NCBI GenBank assembly: GCA_003446375.1
Contig: DMAW01000096.1
Location: 1-6,950 of the forward strand
From: Eubacteriaceae bacterium
Lineage (GTDB): Bacteria > Bacillota > Clostridia > Eubacteriales > Alkalibacteraceae
DNA: 6,950 bases
Direction: 5' to 3'
Shown: piece after piece, positions 1-5,809 of the stretch
How positions within the stretch are numbered: position 1 is the first letter of the stretch
Layout of the letters: each line of letters starts with the position of its first letter
Notes under the pieces: model-generated
What the model was told of the DNA's origin: nothing
Databases searched by the model: none
What the model saw: only the letters and a program-made list of their open reading frames with translations
Program-made: the position numbers and the translations under genes

Positions 1-20
1 ACACTAAATTGGACTTGACT
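1..20. mobile_element. Inner terminal inverted repeat of an IS lying left of the window
   Basis: These 20 bases equal the reverse complement of 6806-6825 except for one base (position 10, t against a). On the right side the same sequence closes an IS that carries a transposase C-terminus, so positions 1-20 are read as the inner tip of a related IS whose body lies outside the window. Immediately after position 20 the sequence becomes IS3 transposase coding sequence, which places the junction at about 20/21. The single mismatch could mean that this is the opposite end (left versus right repeat) of the same kind of element, or a diverged copy. The last six bases, TTGACT, resemble an outward-facing -35 box, but no good -10 follows at 16-18 bases. 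Confidence 0.6.
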
Positions 21-319
21 TTCATAGTGATCAGGGAATTCATTATACAAACAAAGATTATACAGGCTTATTAAAAGACCTAGGAATTAAACAAAGTATG
101 TCAAGAAAAGGTAACTGCTGGGATAATGCAAAAGCTGAATCTTTTTTTAGTCATTATAAATGTGAAGCCATTTACCTCATGACTAAAAAGATGGAAGATA
201 TAAATGATGTAGTGCAAATTACAGAAGAATATATGGACTATTATATAAATGATAGACCACAAAAGTCACTTGGGGGATTGTCCCCAAGTGCATATAAAAA
301 TACCTATTTAAATTCCTAA
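20..319 (+). pseudogene. IS3-family transposase (OrfB), 3' fragment truncated by another IS
   Basis: The reading frame from 20 to the TAA at 317-319 encodes the C-terminal part of an IS3/IS150-type DDE integrase-transposase. Visible hallmarks are the HSDQG block with the second catalytic Asp (23-37) followed by HYT, and the MSRKGNCWDNAKAESFF block with the catalytic Glu. The usual C-terminal YYINDRPQKSLGGLSPSAY segment follows. The N-terminal helix-turn-helix region and the first catalytic Asp are missing, because a foreign IS end (1-20) adjoins the frame and an in-frame stop lies at 5-7. An internal ATG at 98 gives a 73-residue open frame, but that is only a remnant and not a separate gene. 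The fragment cannot make an active transposase. The family call is firm; the cause of truncation (IS insertion) is inferred from the abrupt junction. Confidence 0.88.
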
Positions 320-373
320 AAAACACATAGAACTAACCGTACCCAAACTGTGTACTAAAAAGGGGTCACTCCA
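21..373 (+). mobile_element. Remnant of an IS3-family element, right end intact
   Basis: The element runs from the truncation junction through the OrfB remnant to a probable right terminus at 372-373. Read on the minus strand, the terminus starts TGGAGTGACCCC and continues into TTTTTAGTACACA. This matches the general pattern of IS3/IS150-group termini (TG at the tip, then a GTGACCCC-like block, then an A/T run and a GACA-like block). The distance from the OrfB stop (319) to this tip, 54 bases, is normal for the family. The left end is lost. The element abuts the 3' end of the EIIA gene, leaving only 12 bases between its tip and that stop codon. Confidence 0.65.
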
Positions 374-387
374 AAGTGTCCCCTTTT
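357..387. terminator. Bidirectional intrinsic terminator spanning the IS3/operon junction
   Basis: The hairpin has arms GGGG-T-CACT (362-370) and AGTG-T-CCCC (375-383) around a ccaa loop, with one T:T mismatch. It is flanked by an A-run at 357-361 and a T-run at 384-387. On the minus strand it begins inside the EIIA stop codon and is followed by five T, so it should end the sugar operon. On the plus strand it would end IS3 transcription. The left arm belongs to the IS3 end and the right arm to operon sequence. Confidence 0.7.
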
Positions 388-847
388 ATTCTTGAGGTTC
401 ATTCTCTTTTACAATTTTCAGTATATCTGCTGCAACTTCTGTGTTCATTAGTTTATCCCTGAATTCTTGACTCATTAACAATCTTGATAGATTTGCTAAA
501 GCTTTCAAATGAAGATCATTCTCACCCTCATTTACTGCAATCATGAAGAACAATTTCGCATTGGATCCGTCGATTGATTTGAAATCAATTCCTGATTTAC
601 TCACTCCAAAGGCAACCCTCGGATATCTTACTGCCTTTGATTTTGCATGTGGTATAGCAATTCCCAGTCCTATCCCAGTTGTCGAAAGGCTTTCTCTCGC
701 TAAAATATCTTTTTTAAAATCTTCCCTATCACTTATGACATCCGCTTTTAGCAACTCATCAATTAATTCATCTATTACTTCATTTTTGGTTGTAGCCTCA
801 AGATTTAGCTTCATTATTTTTTCATCTAACAACTCGCTAACTTTCAT
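386..847 (-). CDS. PTS system fructose-type EIIA component (single-domain)
   Basis: This is a cytoplasmic phosphocarrier of the fructose/mannitol EIIA family (PTS_EIIA_2). It takes phosphate from HPr-His-P and passes it to the EIIB cysteine of the sugar permease. The protein has 153 residues, a normal length for a stand-alone domain. The phospho-acceptor is expected to be His67 in GIAIPHAKS; a second conserved His (113) lies in GENDLHLKALANLSRLL. The ATG at 847 is chosen because AGGAGG (859-854) sits six bases upstream; a TTG codon at 850 would leave only three. On the minus strand it follows the aldolase gene, but an IS110 element of about 1.5 kb lies between them. It was probably the last gene of the kinase-EIIBC-aldolase operon. 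The insertion may uncouple it from the operon promoter. In many relatives this domain is fused to EIIBC; here it is separate. Confidence 0.93.
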   Translation of the reverse strand: MKVSELLDEKIMKLNLEATTKNEVIDELIDELLKADVISDREDFKKDILARESLSTTGIGLGIAIPHAKSKAVRYPRVAFGVSKSGIDFKSIDGSNAKLFFMIAVNEGENDLHLKALANLSRLLMSQEFRDKLMNTEVAADILKIVKENEPQE

Positions 848-853
848 CAATAT

Positions 854-859
854 CCTCCT
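854..859 (-). promoter_or_regulatory. Ribosome binding site of the EIIA gene
   Basis: On the minus strand AGGAGG lies six bases before the ATG at 847, which fixes that start over the TTG at 850. It lies outside the inverted repeat arm that begins near 868, so translation signals survived the IS110 insertion even if transcription did not. Confidence 0.8.
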
Positions 860-867
860 AGAATAAT

Positions 868-916
868 ATTATCGCGTAGATAACAGTTTATTGAACTAAA
901 ACAACATGCGATAATG
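868..916. repeat. Left arm of an inverted repeat flanking IS110; itself a stem-loop
   Basis: The arm resembles the reverse complement of about 2333-2384. The best core is TATTGAACTAAAA (889-901), identical in both arms, followed by CATGCGA (905-911) and preceded by GATAA (878-882) and ATCGC (871-875). Within this arm ATTATCGC (868-875) and GCGATAAT (908-915) are perfect 8-bp complements around a 32-base loop. The arm is either the IS110 left end or a host palindromic (REP-like) repeat used as a target. It lies between the EIIA ribosome binding site and the IS110 leader. Confidence 0.6.
887..915 (+). promoter_or_regulatory. Candidate promoter for the IS110 leader RNA and transposase
   Basis: TTTATT (887-892) and GATAAT (910-915) are separated by 17 bases. 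The -10 box matches the consensus at five of six positions; the -35 is weak. Transcription would start near 922, just before the first hairpin of the leader. The promoter lies inside the left repeat arm. Confidence 0.4.
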
Positions 917-921
917 GTAGC

Positions 922-1077
922 ATGCAGAGTGAGTGTCGCCGTTATTTTCCTTGAGGTCTATCCTCGTATTGGAGAGTGGCGCCTCACCTCTTGCGGCCGT
1001 TCACGAATGAGCTGGATGTTGAGACCATTGGTTTTCTCCGTCTGTCCAAGGAGGTCGTGAGCCGTTAGAGTGTGAGG
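922..1077 (+). ncRNA. Candidate IS110 bridge RNA (seekRNA), two large stem-loops
   Basis: IS110-subgroup elements encode a guide RNA of roughly 150-200 bases before the transposase, with one loop pairing with the target and one with the donor ends. Here a stretch of about 156 bases folds convincingly. Hairpin 1 pairs GTGAG (929-933) with CTCAC (983-987) and CGCC (937-940) with GGCG (978-981), and holds an inner GAGG/CCTC hairpin (953-956, 962-965). Hairpin 2 pairs CCTCACCTCT (982-991) with AGAG-T-GTGAGG (1067-1077), GGC (995-997) with GCC (1061-1063), and TCACGA (1001-1006) with TCGTGA (1055-1060). Near its top TTGG (1028-1031) pairs with CCAA (1046-1049). CTCAC 983-987 is claimed by both hairpins, so they partly compete. 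The function is inferred from family and position; guide segments could not be matched to the flanks. Confidence 0.6.
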
Positions 1078-1111
1078 AATGCACCTGCAAATCCAAATAT
1101 TGATGTGTATT

Positions 1112-2299
1112 ATGTATTATCTCGGAATCGATGTCGGAAAGAACAACCATGAAGCAGGATTTATTCAGGAGGATGGAACCCATGTTGGAAAATCCGTGCG
1201 TTTTTCCAACAACCAGCAGGGTTTTGAACAGTTGCTTGCCTTTATCGAAGAACGTCTCCCAAAAGAGGATTCTTTCTGCATAGGGATGGAAGCTACCGGT
1301 CACTACTGGTTGGCTCTATATTCTTTTCTCCACGCTCAAGGTTTCCTGCTGCACGTCATAAACCCGATCCAGTCTGACAGCTTGAGAAATTTCCACATTC
1401 GCCAGCAAAAGACGGACTCTGTAGACTGCTTCCTAGTGGCAGAAGTCATCCGTTTCGGAAAATTTACCGAAACACATCTGGCTGATGAAGACATCCTAGT
1501 TCTGCGCAACTTGGCCCGTTTTCGGGAGTCCTTGAAAGATTCTTGTGCGAACTACAAGCGACAGGTGATTACCATTCTTGATCAGGTTTTCCCAGAGTAC
1601 GATCAACTCTTCTCCAACCTTTTCGGAGAAAGCTCCAAAGCTTTTTTAAAGACCTATGGCACCCCAGATCAAACCATTGATGTAAACACCAAATCTCTGG
1701 CAACCCTGCTTCGAAAAGCTAGTCGATGCCATCACAGCACTGACAAGGCTCTCCAGATCAAAGGACTAGCTGCATGTTCCGTCGGCGTCAACCTGTGTGG
1801 GGATGCTTTTGCTTTTCAGCTGAAGATACTCATTGAGCAGATCGAGTTTACAGAACAACAGATCGATCAAATCGAAAAGAAAATCGAGGTTCAGCTAAAG
1901 AAAATCAATTCCGTCATCCAAACCATTCCCGGGGTGGGGCCAGCTACAGGTGCCATCATTCTTGGTGAGATCGGCGACATCAACCGTTTTTCCAACCCCA
2001 AAAAACTGGTGGCCTTCGCTGGCATTGATCCGACCATGTATCAGTCCGGAAACTATTCCGGTCAACACAACCGCCTCTCCAAGAAAGGCTCTCCTTACCT
2101 TAGAAGAGCTGTTTGGATGGCTGCTGTTGTAGCTGCCCGTCACGACCCTGTATTTAAAGCGTTTTATGAGAAAAAACGAGCTGAAGGCAAATCCCACGGA
2201 ACAGCCATTGGTGCTGTTTCACGAAAACTTCTTTACACGATTCACGCTGTTCTAAAAGCCGACAAACCTTATGAGGTTCGTTTAGATACAATCCAGTAA
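1112..2299 (+). CDS. IS110-family transposase (DEDD recombinase)
   Basis: This is an RNA-guided site-specific recombinase that moves the element. The N-terminal RuvC-like DEDD domain shows Asp7 in YYLGIDVGK, Glu60 in GMEATGHYW, and Asp102 and Asp105 in RQQKTDSVDCFLVAEVI. A coiled-coil-like middle (about 235-270) leads to the C-terminal Transposase_20 domain with IPGVGPATGAIILGEIGD and AGIDPTMYQSGNYSG. The likely catalytic Ser is 312 (QSG), followed by LSKKGSPYLRRA. The 395 residues are full length for the family and no lesion is visible, so it may be active. Start choice: MYYLGIDVGK is the normal N-terminus, so ATG 1112 is preferred. In-frame ATGs at 1079 and 1103 would add 11 or 3 residues. 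None has a well-spaced Shine-Dalgarno, and 1079 touches the end of the leader hairpin. The gene is divergent from EIIA and convergent with the aldolase. Confidence 0.95.
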   Translation: MYYLGIDVGKNNHEAGFIQEDGTHVGKSVRFSNNQQGFEQLLAFIEERLPKEDSFCIGMEATGHYWLALYSFLHAQGFLLHVINPIQSDSLRNFHIRQQKTDSVDCFLVAEVIRFGKFTETHLADEDILVLRNLARFRESLKDSCANYKRQVITILDQVFPEYDQLFSNLFGESSKAFLKTYGTPDQTIDVNTKSLATLLRKASRCHHSTDKALQIKGLAACSVGVNLCGDAFAFQLKILIEQIEFTEQQIDQIEKKIEVQLKKINSVIQTIPGVGPATGAIILGEIGDINRFSNPKKLVAFAGIDPTMYQSGNYSGQHNRLSKKGSPYLRRAVWMAAVVAARHDPVFKAFYEKKRAEGKSHGTAIGAVSRKLLYTIHAVLKADKPYEVRLDTIQ

Positions 2300-2316
2300 T
2301 TATCCCCATTATTCTT

Positions 2317-2331
2317 CCCATGACTCATGGG
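2317..2331. repeat. Perfect 15-base palindrome at the IS110 right end
   Basis: CCCATGA (2317-2323) and TCATGGG (2325-2331) are exact complements around a single c, 17 bases after the transposase stop. There is no T-run after it, so it is not a classic terminator. It may be a right-end structural or binding site of the element. Confidence 0.45.
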
Positions 2332-2332
2332 T

Positions 2333-2384
2333 CTATTTCGCATGCTCTTTTAGTTCAATATTCTATTATCAAATAGCGATTTTG
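2333..2384. repeat. Right arm of the inverted repeat flanking IS110
   Basis: Read on the minus strand, this arm contains ATCGC, then GATAATAG, TATTGAACTAAAA, and CATGCGA, in the same order and nearly the same spacing as 868-916. The shared 13-base core is identical (TTTTAGTTCAATA on the plus strand, 2348-2360). The outer GCGATAAT-type complement of the left arm is only partly kept here (TCGC against GCGA). The arm ends about 45 bases from the aldolase stop codon. Confidence 0.6.
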
Positions 2385-2428
2385 TTACTTCATAAAGTTG
2401 ATCAACTAATCAAAACATCTTTAAAATT

Positions 2429-3325
2429 TCACTTGACATTTAATAGCTGGTCTCCATTAAATACTTTGCCGCAATTAGTCCATGACTGATTATCAGATAA
2501 ACAGGCAATTATTTTTTCTCTCACTATTTCTTTCATTTCTTTTTTACATGGTTTATAGATTTTTCTTATATCATAAACTTCTGGATTATTACTAATAAAT
2601 TTCTTAAGGGCATTTAAATTCGCTAGCTTCAATTCAGTATCGAAATTCACTTTATTTATGCCGCATCGTACCGCTTCTGTAACCATATCGTTAGGTACTC
2701 CAGATGATCCATGTAGAACCAATGGTATTGGTAGTACTTCTTTAATTTCTCTAATTCTGTTAAAGTCTATTCTTACTTCACCTTTATATATACCATGGGC
2801 AGTTCCAACAGCTATTGCTAAAGAATTGCATTTCGTTTTTTCATAAAAATCTACTGCATCATTAACATTAGTGAAAATAGATTCATCGCTTTCTATATCA
2901 TCCTCTTTTCCACCCACGACTCCTAACTCAGCTTCAACAGATATCCCTAAAGGTCGCGCTACATTTAGTACTTGATTGACTTTAACAACATTGGTTTCAA
3001 AGTCATCATGAGATGCATCCATCATTAATGATGTCCAGCCTAATCTGATTGCCTTAAGATTATATTCATATTTTTGACCATGATCTAAGTGCAATGCAAT
3101 TGGAACCGCTGCTCTTTTTGCTGCTCCAATACCTATATCAGCTAAATATTCAAATCCTGCATAGTCTATAGCACCTTGAGTAGTTTGTATAAATACAGGA
3201 GATTTTAACTCCTCTGCACCTTCAATTATAGCCTGCAATCCTTCCATATTCGCAAAATTGAAAGCTGGTACTGCATAATTATTCTCTGATGCATGTTTTA
3301 GTAATTCTGTTCCATATACTAACAT
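2429..3325 (-). CDS. Class II ketose-bisphosphate aldolase (fructose- or tagatose-bisphosphate type)
   Basis: A cytoplasmic zinc-dependent aldolase that splits a ketohexose 1,6-bisphosphate into dihydroxyacetone phosphate and glyceraldehyde 3-phosphate. The protein has 298 residues. Metal and catalytic positions are visible: Asp81 and His82 in ALHLDHG, His177 in AVGTAHG, His205 in VLHGSSG. Also present are EAELGVVGGKEDD (131-143) and the phosphate-binding NKVNFDTEL (224-232). ATG 3325 is chosen because GGAGG lies seven bases upstream and MLVYGTELLKHA is the normal family start; the frame is open for 19 further codons upstream but without a good signal. The C-terminal tail after residue 280 (SWTNCGKVF and on) runs somewhat past the usual end. 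The gene lies 82 bases after the EIIBC gene in the same direction. Its downstream side is occupied by IS110, which transcribes toward it. Fructose versus tagatose specificity cannot be settled from these motifs. Confidence 0.92.
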   Translation of the reverse strand: MLVYGTELLKHASENNYAVPAFNFANMEGLQAIIEGAEELKSPVFIQTTQGAIDYAGFEYLADIGIGAAKRAAVPIALHLDHGQKYEYNLKAIRLGWTSLMMDASHDDFETNVVKVNQVLNVARPLGISVEAELGVVGGKEDDIESDESIFTNVNDAVDFYEKTKCNSLAIAVGTAHGIYKGEVRIDFNRIREIKEVLPIPLVLHGSSGVPNDMVTEAVRCGINKVNFDTELKLANLNALKKFISNNPEVYDIRKIYKPCKKEMKEIVREKIIACLSDNQSWTNCGKVFNGDQLLNVK

Positions 3326-3332
3326 AATATTT

Positions 3333-3337
3333 CCTCC
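3333..3337 (-). promoter_or_regulatory. Ribosome binding site of the aldolase gene
   Basis: GGAGG on the minus strand, seven bases before ATG 3325. It decides this start over the longer open frame that begins at 3382. Confidence 0.8.
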
Positions 3338-3407
3338 ATAATTTACATATGCATTTGTCACATATCCGTAGCTACAAATCACTTCTTTATAATAAAATAT
3401 TTAAATC

Positions 3408-4814
3408 CTAACGAGAATTATTGAGCTCCAACTTATTATTTTGCTTTCTCAAAAACCCTACTCTATAAGAACCATAAACTATTGCTCCTAATAACGAACC
3501 TGCAAATATTGCTAATACCCAAGCAATACCATTGCTCACAAGAGGTAATATCAAAAAACCACCATGTGGTGCTGGAACTTGAATACGTAATACGTAAGTT
3601 ATAACCGCTGATACTGATGAAGCAAACATTAGCATTGGTATAACTCTTAACGGATCTTTAGCCGCAAAAGGTATCGCTCCCTCAGTAATGTGTGTAAAAC
3701 CAAGCACATAATTTACTAACCCTGCTGCTCTTTCTTCTTCTGTAAAACCATTTTTAAATATTGTTGTTGCTAGAGCTATAACCATTGGAGGTGTTATACA
3801 TGCCGCTGACACTCCTGCCATGAAATAATAATTTCCTTGAGCAAGTAACATTGTACCTGTAACATAAGCAGCCTTATTAACAGGACCTCCAAAATCAAAC
3901 GCGCTCATTGCTCCTACAACGATTCCCAGTAGAATAGGATTAGCTTCTTGTAGCGAGCTTAACCAGTTCATCATTCCATTATTTATAGCTGCCACTGGAT
4001 TGCCTAGGGATAACATTACAACACCTATTACAAACACTCCTACTAATGGCATAATAAATATTGATTTCAATCCTTCAAACTGTTTTGGCAACCCAGATAA
4101 AGCCTTTCTTAGGGCTAACATTAGGTAGCCTGCTAAGAAACCTGCAATTATTCCACCTAAGAAACCCGCACCGGTTGCATTCGCAATTAATCCGCCTACA
4201 AACCCTGCTACCATTCCTGGTCTACTGCCAATTGATGATGCTATAAAAGCTGTAAATATAGGTACCATCAATGAGAATGCTTGTTGGCCAATTTGCATTA
4301 GTATAGCCGCAAATTCATTATATTGATGTGATTCAGGATCCGCTGAATAAATTCCCCATAAAAAAGATAATGCTATTAAAACACCTCCTGCAACAACAAA
4401 TGGCAACATATTTGAAACTCCACTCATTAAGTGTTTATAAAAAGATCTACCTAAAGATTCTTTTTCTGTGTTTTTCTCATCGATCTTAGCTGCACCTTTC
4501 CTAACTGATGCATTGCCTTCTAAGATTCTTTTAATAAGTTCCTCTGGTTTATGGATTCCATCTTGAACAGAAGTCTCGATGACAGCTTTCCCATTAAATC
4601 TATCAGCATTTACATCCTTGTCCGCTGCTATTATAATGCCAATAGACTCTTTAATGTCTTGAGATGTCAATTCATTTTCAGTTCCAGACGCACCATTAGT
4701 TTCTATTTTGATATGTACCCCCAATTCCTTTGCAGCATTTTTCAGAGCTGATTCTGCCATAAAAGTATGAGCTATGCCCGTTGGACAAGCTGTTACAGCT
4801 AGTATTTTTTTCAT
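3408..4814 (-). CDS. fruA: PTS system fructose-type EIIBC permease
   Basis: A membrane permease that imports fructose (or a close ketose) and phosphorylates it at C1. The 468 residues hold an N-terminal EIIB domain (about 1-98) with the phospho-accepting Cys10 in VTACPTGIAHTFMAES. A charged linker (100-122) follows, then the EIIC domain (about 123-455) with many hydrophobic segments, the first near 135-156. Family signatures in EIIC are FDFGGPVNKAAY (306-317), THITEGAIPFAAKDPLRV (374-391) and PAPHGG (414-419). There is no EIIA domain, which matches the separate EIIA gene at 847-386. ATG 4814 directly follows the kinase TAA, and AGGGAGG (4829-4823) lies eight bases before it inside the kinase gene, so the two are probably translationally coupled. 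Fructose specificity is inferred from the subfamily and the 1-phosphofructokinase-type neighbour; tagatose is possible. The gene symbol follows family usage. Confidence 0.92.
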   Translation of the reverse strand: MKKILAVTACPTGIAHTFMAESALKNAAKELGVHIKIETNGASGTENELTSQDIKESIGIIIAADKDVNADRFNGKAVIETSVQDGIHKPEELIKRILEGNASVRKGAAKIDEKNTEKESLGRSFYKHLMSGVSNMLPFVVAGGVLIALSFLWGIYSADPESHQYNEFAAILMQIGQQAFSLMVPIFTAFIASSIGSRPGMVAGFVGGLIANATGAGFLGGIIAGFLAGYLMLALRKALSGLPKQFEGLKSIFIMPLVGVFVIGVVMLSLGNPVAAINNGMMNWLSSLQEANPILLGIVVGAMSAFDFGGPVNKAAYVTGTMLLAQGNYYFMAGVSAACITPPMVIALATTIFKNGFTEEERAAGLVNYVLGFTHITEGAIPFAAKDPLRVIPMLMFASSVSAVITYVLRIQVPAPHGGFLILPLVSNGIAWVLAIFAGSLLGAIVYGSYRVGFLRKQNNKLELNNSR

Positions 4815-5732
4815 TTAAAAGACCTCCCTTATATTTAACTCTTTTATATATTCGTCTACTTTGTCTAACAAACCCAATCCTTCTGATTCAGCTACATTAG
4901 CTCCAGTCGCAGATGACTTTTTAAGAGCAGTTTCTATTTCTTTGCTAAAAAGCCATTCACTTAAGAAAGCGCCTAATGCCGAATCTCCTGCACATGCAGA
5001 ACTGAGTAATTTGACTTTAGGAGCATTGCAGAAATACAATTTATCCCCATCATAAAAATAAAGTCCTTTATCTCCTAATGTCAGTAAAATATTCTGTGCT
5101 CCCATATTGTGCAAGTCATTAAGTGTGCGCTTTATATCGGATTCAGTTTTCATCTCAATTCCAAATATCTCTTTTATCTCTTCATCGTTTGGTTTTATAA
5201 GTAGCGGTCTATATTTTAGCAAATTTTTTAATTGCTGAGAACTGATATCTAATATGACCTCTATGCCTTTTTCTTGACACACCTGCAGTATTTTGTCATA
5301 ATATGAAACATCGATGCCACTTGGCAGACTACCACTAATGATAAGATATCTGCAATCACATAAACTTTTAGCAAGACTTAAAAATTCCTTTTGTTTTTCC
5401 TTAGATACAAGTGAACCCTTGTTCACAAACTTATACTCATTTACTCCGTCATTCACAAATATATTAATCCTTGTTGGTTCTTCAATCCAAGTAGGTTTTA
5501 CCTTAAGCCCAAGCATTTTCAGTTCGTCAACTATGTATTTTCCAGAGAAACCACCAAAAAAACCTAGAGCTGTTGAGTTTACTCCATAATGCTTAAGAAC
5601 TAGAGAAACGTTAACTCCCTTTCCATTTGGAAAGTATTTTGTGCCTTTAGTTCTATTTACTAGTGAAGGCTTAATTGTTTCACATATTATATTCAAATCT
5701 ATAGCTGGATTTGTTGTTAACGTATAAATCAC
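4815..5732 (-). CDS. fruK: 1-phosphofructokinase (PfkB family; tagatose-phosphate kinase possible)
   Basis: This cytoplasmic sugar kinase should convert the fructose 1-phosphate delivered by the PTS to fructose 1,6-bisphosphate using ATP. The chosen start gives 305 residues beginning MIYTLTTNPAIDLNI, the standard N-terminus of this subfamily. It is a GTG at 5732 with AAAGGGGG eight bases upstream. The ATG at 5759 would add nine residues and place the Shine-Dalgarno inside the gene. Visible motifs are PNGKGVNVS (35-43), ISGSLPSG (132-139), KPNDEE (180-185), LTLGDKG (217-223), and SSACAGDSALGAF (244-256) with the catalytic base Asp250. Two motif positions differ from the common form: Asn36 where the usual motif reads GGKG, and Cys247 where GAGD is usual. 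It is the first gene of the operon and abuts EIIBC with no gap. LacC-type tagatose 6-phosphate kinases share these motifs, but the EIIBC partner favours a 1-phosphate substrate. Confidence 0.9.
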   Translation of the reverse strand: MIYTLTTNPAIDLNIICETIKPSLVNRTKGTKYFPNGKGVNVSLVLKHYGVNSTALGFFGGFSGKYIVDELKMLGLKVKPTWIEEPTRINIFVNDGVNEYKFVNKGSLVSKEKQKEFLSLAKSLCDCRYLIISGSLPSGIDVSYYDKILQVCQEKGIEVILDISSQQLKNLLKYRPLLIKPNDEEIKEIFGIEMKTESDIKRTLNDLHNMGAQNILLTLGDKGLYFYDGDKLYFCNAPKVKLLSSACAGDSALGAFLSEWLFSKEIETALKKSSATGANVAESEGLGLLDKVDEYIKELNIREVF

Positions 5733-5740
5733 ATTTTTCA

Positions 5741-5748
5741 CCCCCTTT
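5741..5748 (-). promoter_or_regulatory. Ribosome binding site that fixes the GTG start of the kinase
   Basis: AAAGGGGG on the minus strand lies eight bases before GTG 5732 and inside the longer frame starting at 5759. It therefore argues for the shorter protein. Confidence 0.7.
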
Positions 5749-5777
5749 GTATATTTCATTTTTGTTGTTGACTTTAT

Positions 5778-5809
5778 ATTATATTAAAGCTGCCTGAAAA
5801 TCTTTCCAA
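5778..5809 (-). promoter_or_regulatory. Candidate promoter of the kinase-EIIBC-aldolase-EIIA operon
   Basis: On the minus strand TTGGAA (5809-5804) is followed after 17 bases by TAATAT (5786-5781). A perfect TATAAT (5783-5778) overlaps it at a 19-base spacing. The site lies between the regulator's terminator and the kinase gene, about 45-75 bases before the GTG. Confidence 0.5.

Larger units (their letters stand above)
876..2371 (+). mobile_element. IS110-family insertion sequence (boundaries approximate)
   Basis: The element consists of a structured non-coding left part, a DEDD transposase gene (1112-2299) and a short right part. It sits between the aldolase and EIIA genes of a minus-strand operon and points the opposite way. 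A long non-coding stretch before the gene and a short one after it fit the IS110 subgroup rather than IS1111. Members of this family make no normal target duplication and often lack terminal repeats, so the tips cannot be fixed from one sequence. The left tip lies somewhere in 860-925 and the right tip in 2332-2428. The coordinates given follow the core of the flanking inverted arms. Base composition is clearly richer in GC than the neighbouring sugar genes, consistent with recent acquisition. Confidence 0.8.

Noticed and set aside
543..866. A 107-codon plus-strand open frame opposite the EIIA gene
   Set aside because: It is the antisense of a clear EIIA coding sequence with conserved motifs; no ribosome binding site or recognisable protein.
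860..915. A minus-strand promoter between IS110 and EIIA that would restore EIIA expression
   Set aside because: Candidate boxes (TTGTTT with TATCTA at 16 bases; TTCAAT with GATAAT at 16) match the consensus too poorly to annotate.
941..977. Matches between leader loop segments (for example GTTATTTTCC, GTATTGGAG) and the flanks of IS110 as target guides
   Set aside because: Only 5-6 base matches to the flanks were found, as expected by chance in AT-rich DNA, and the element tips are not known.
1001..1303. A 100-codon open frame on the minus strand across the IS110 leader and the transposase start
   Set aside because: It overlaps the structured leader and the conserved transposase N-terminus, and resembles no family; a shadow frame.
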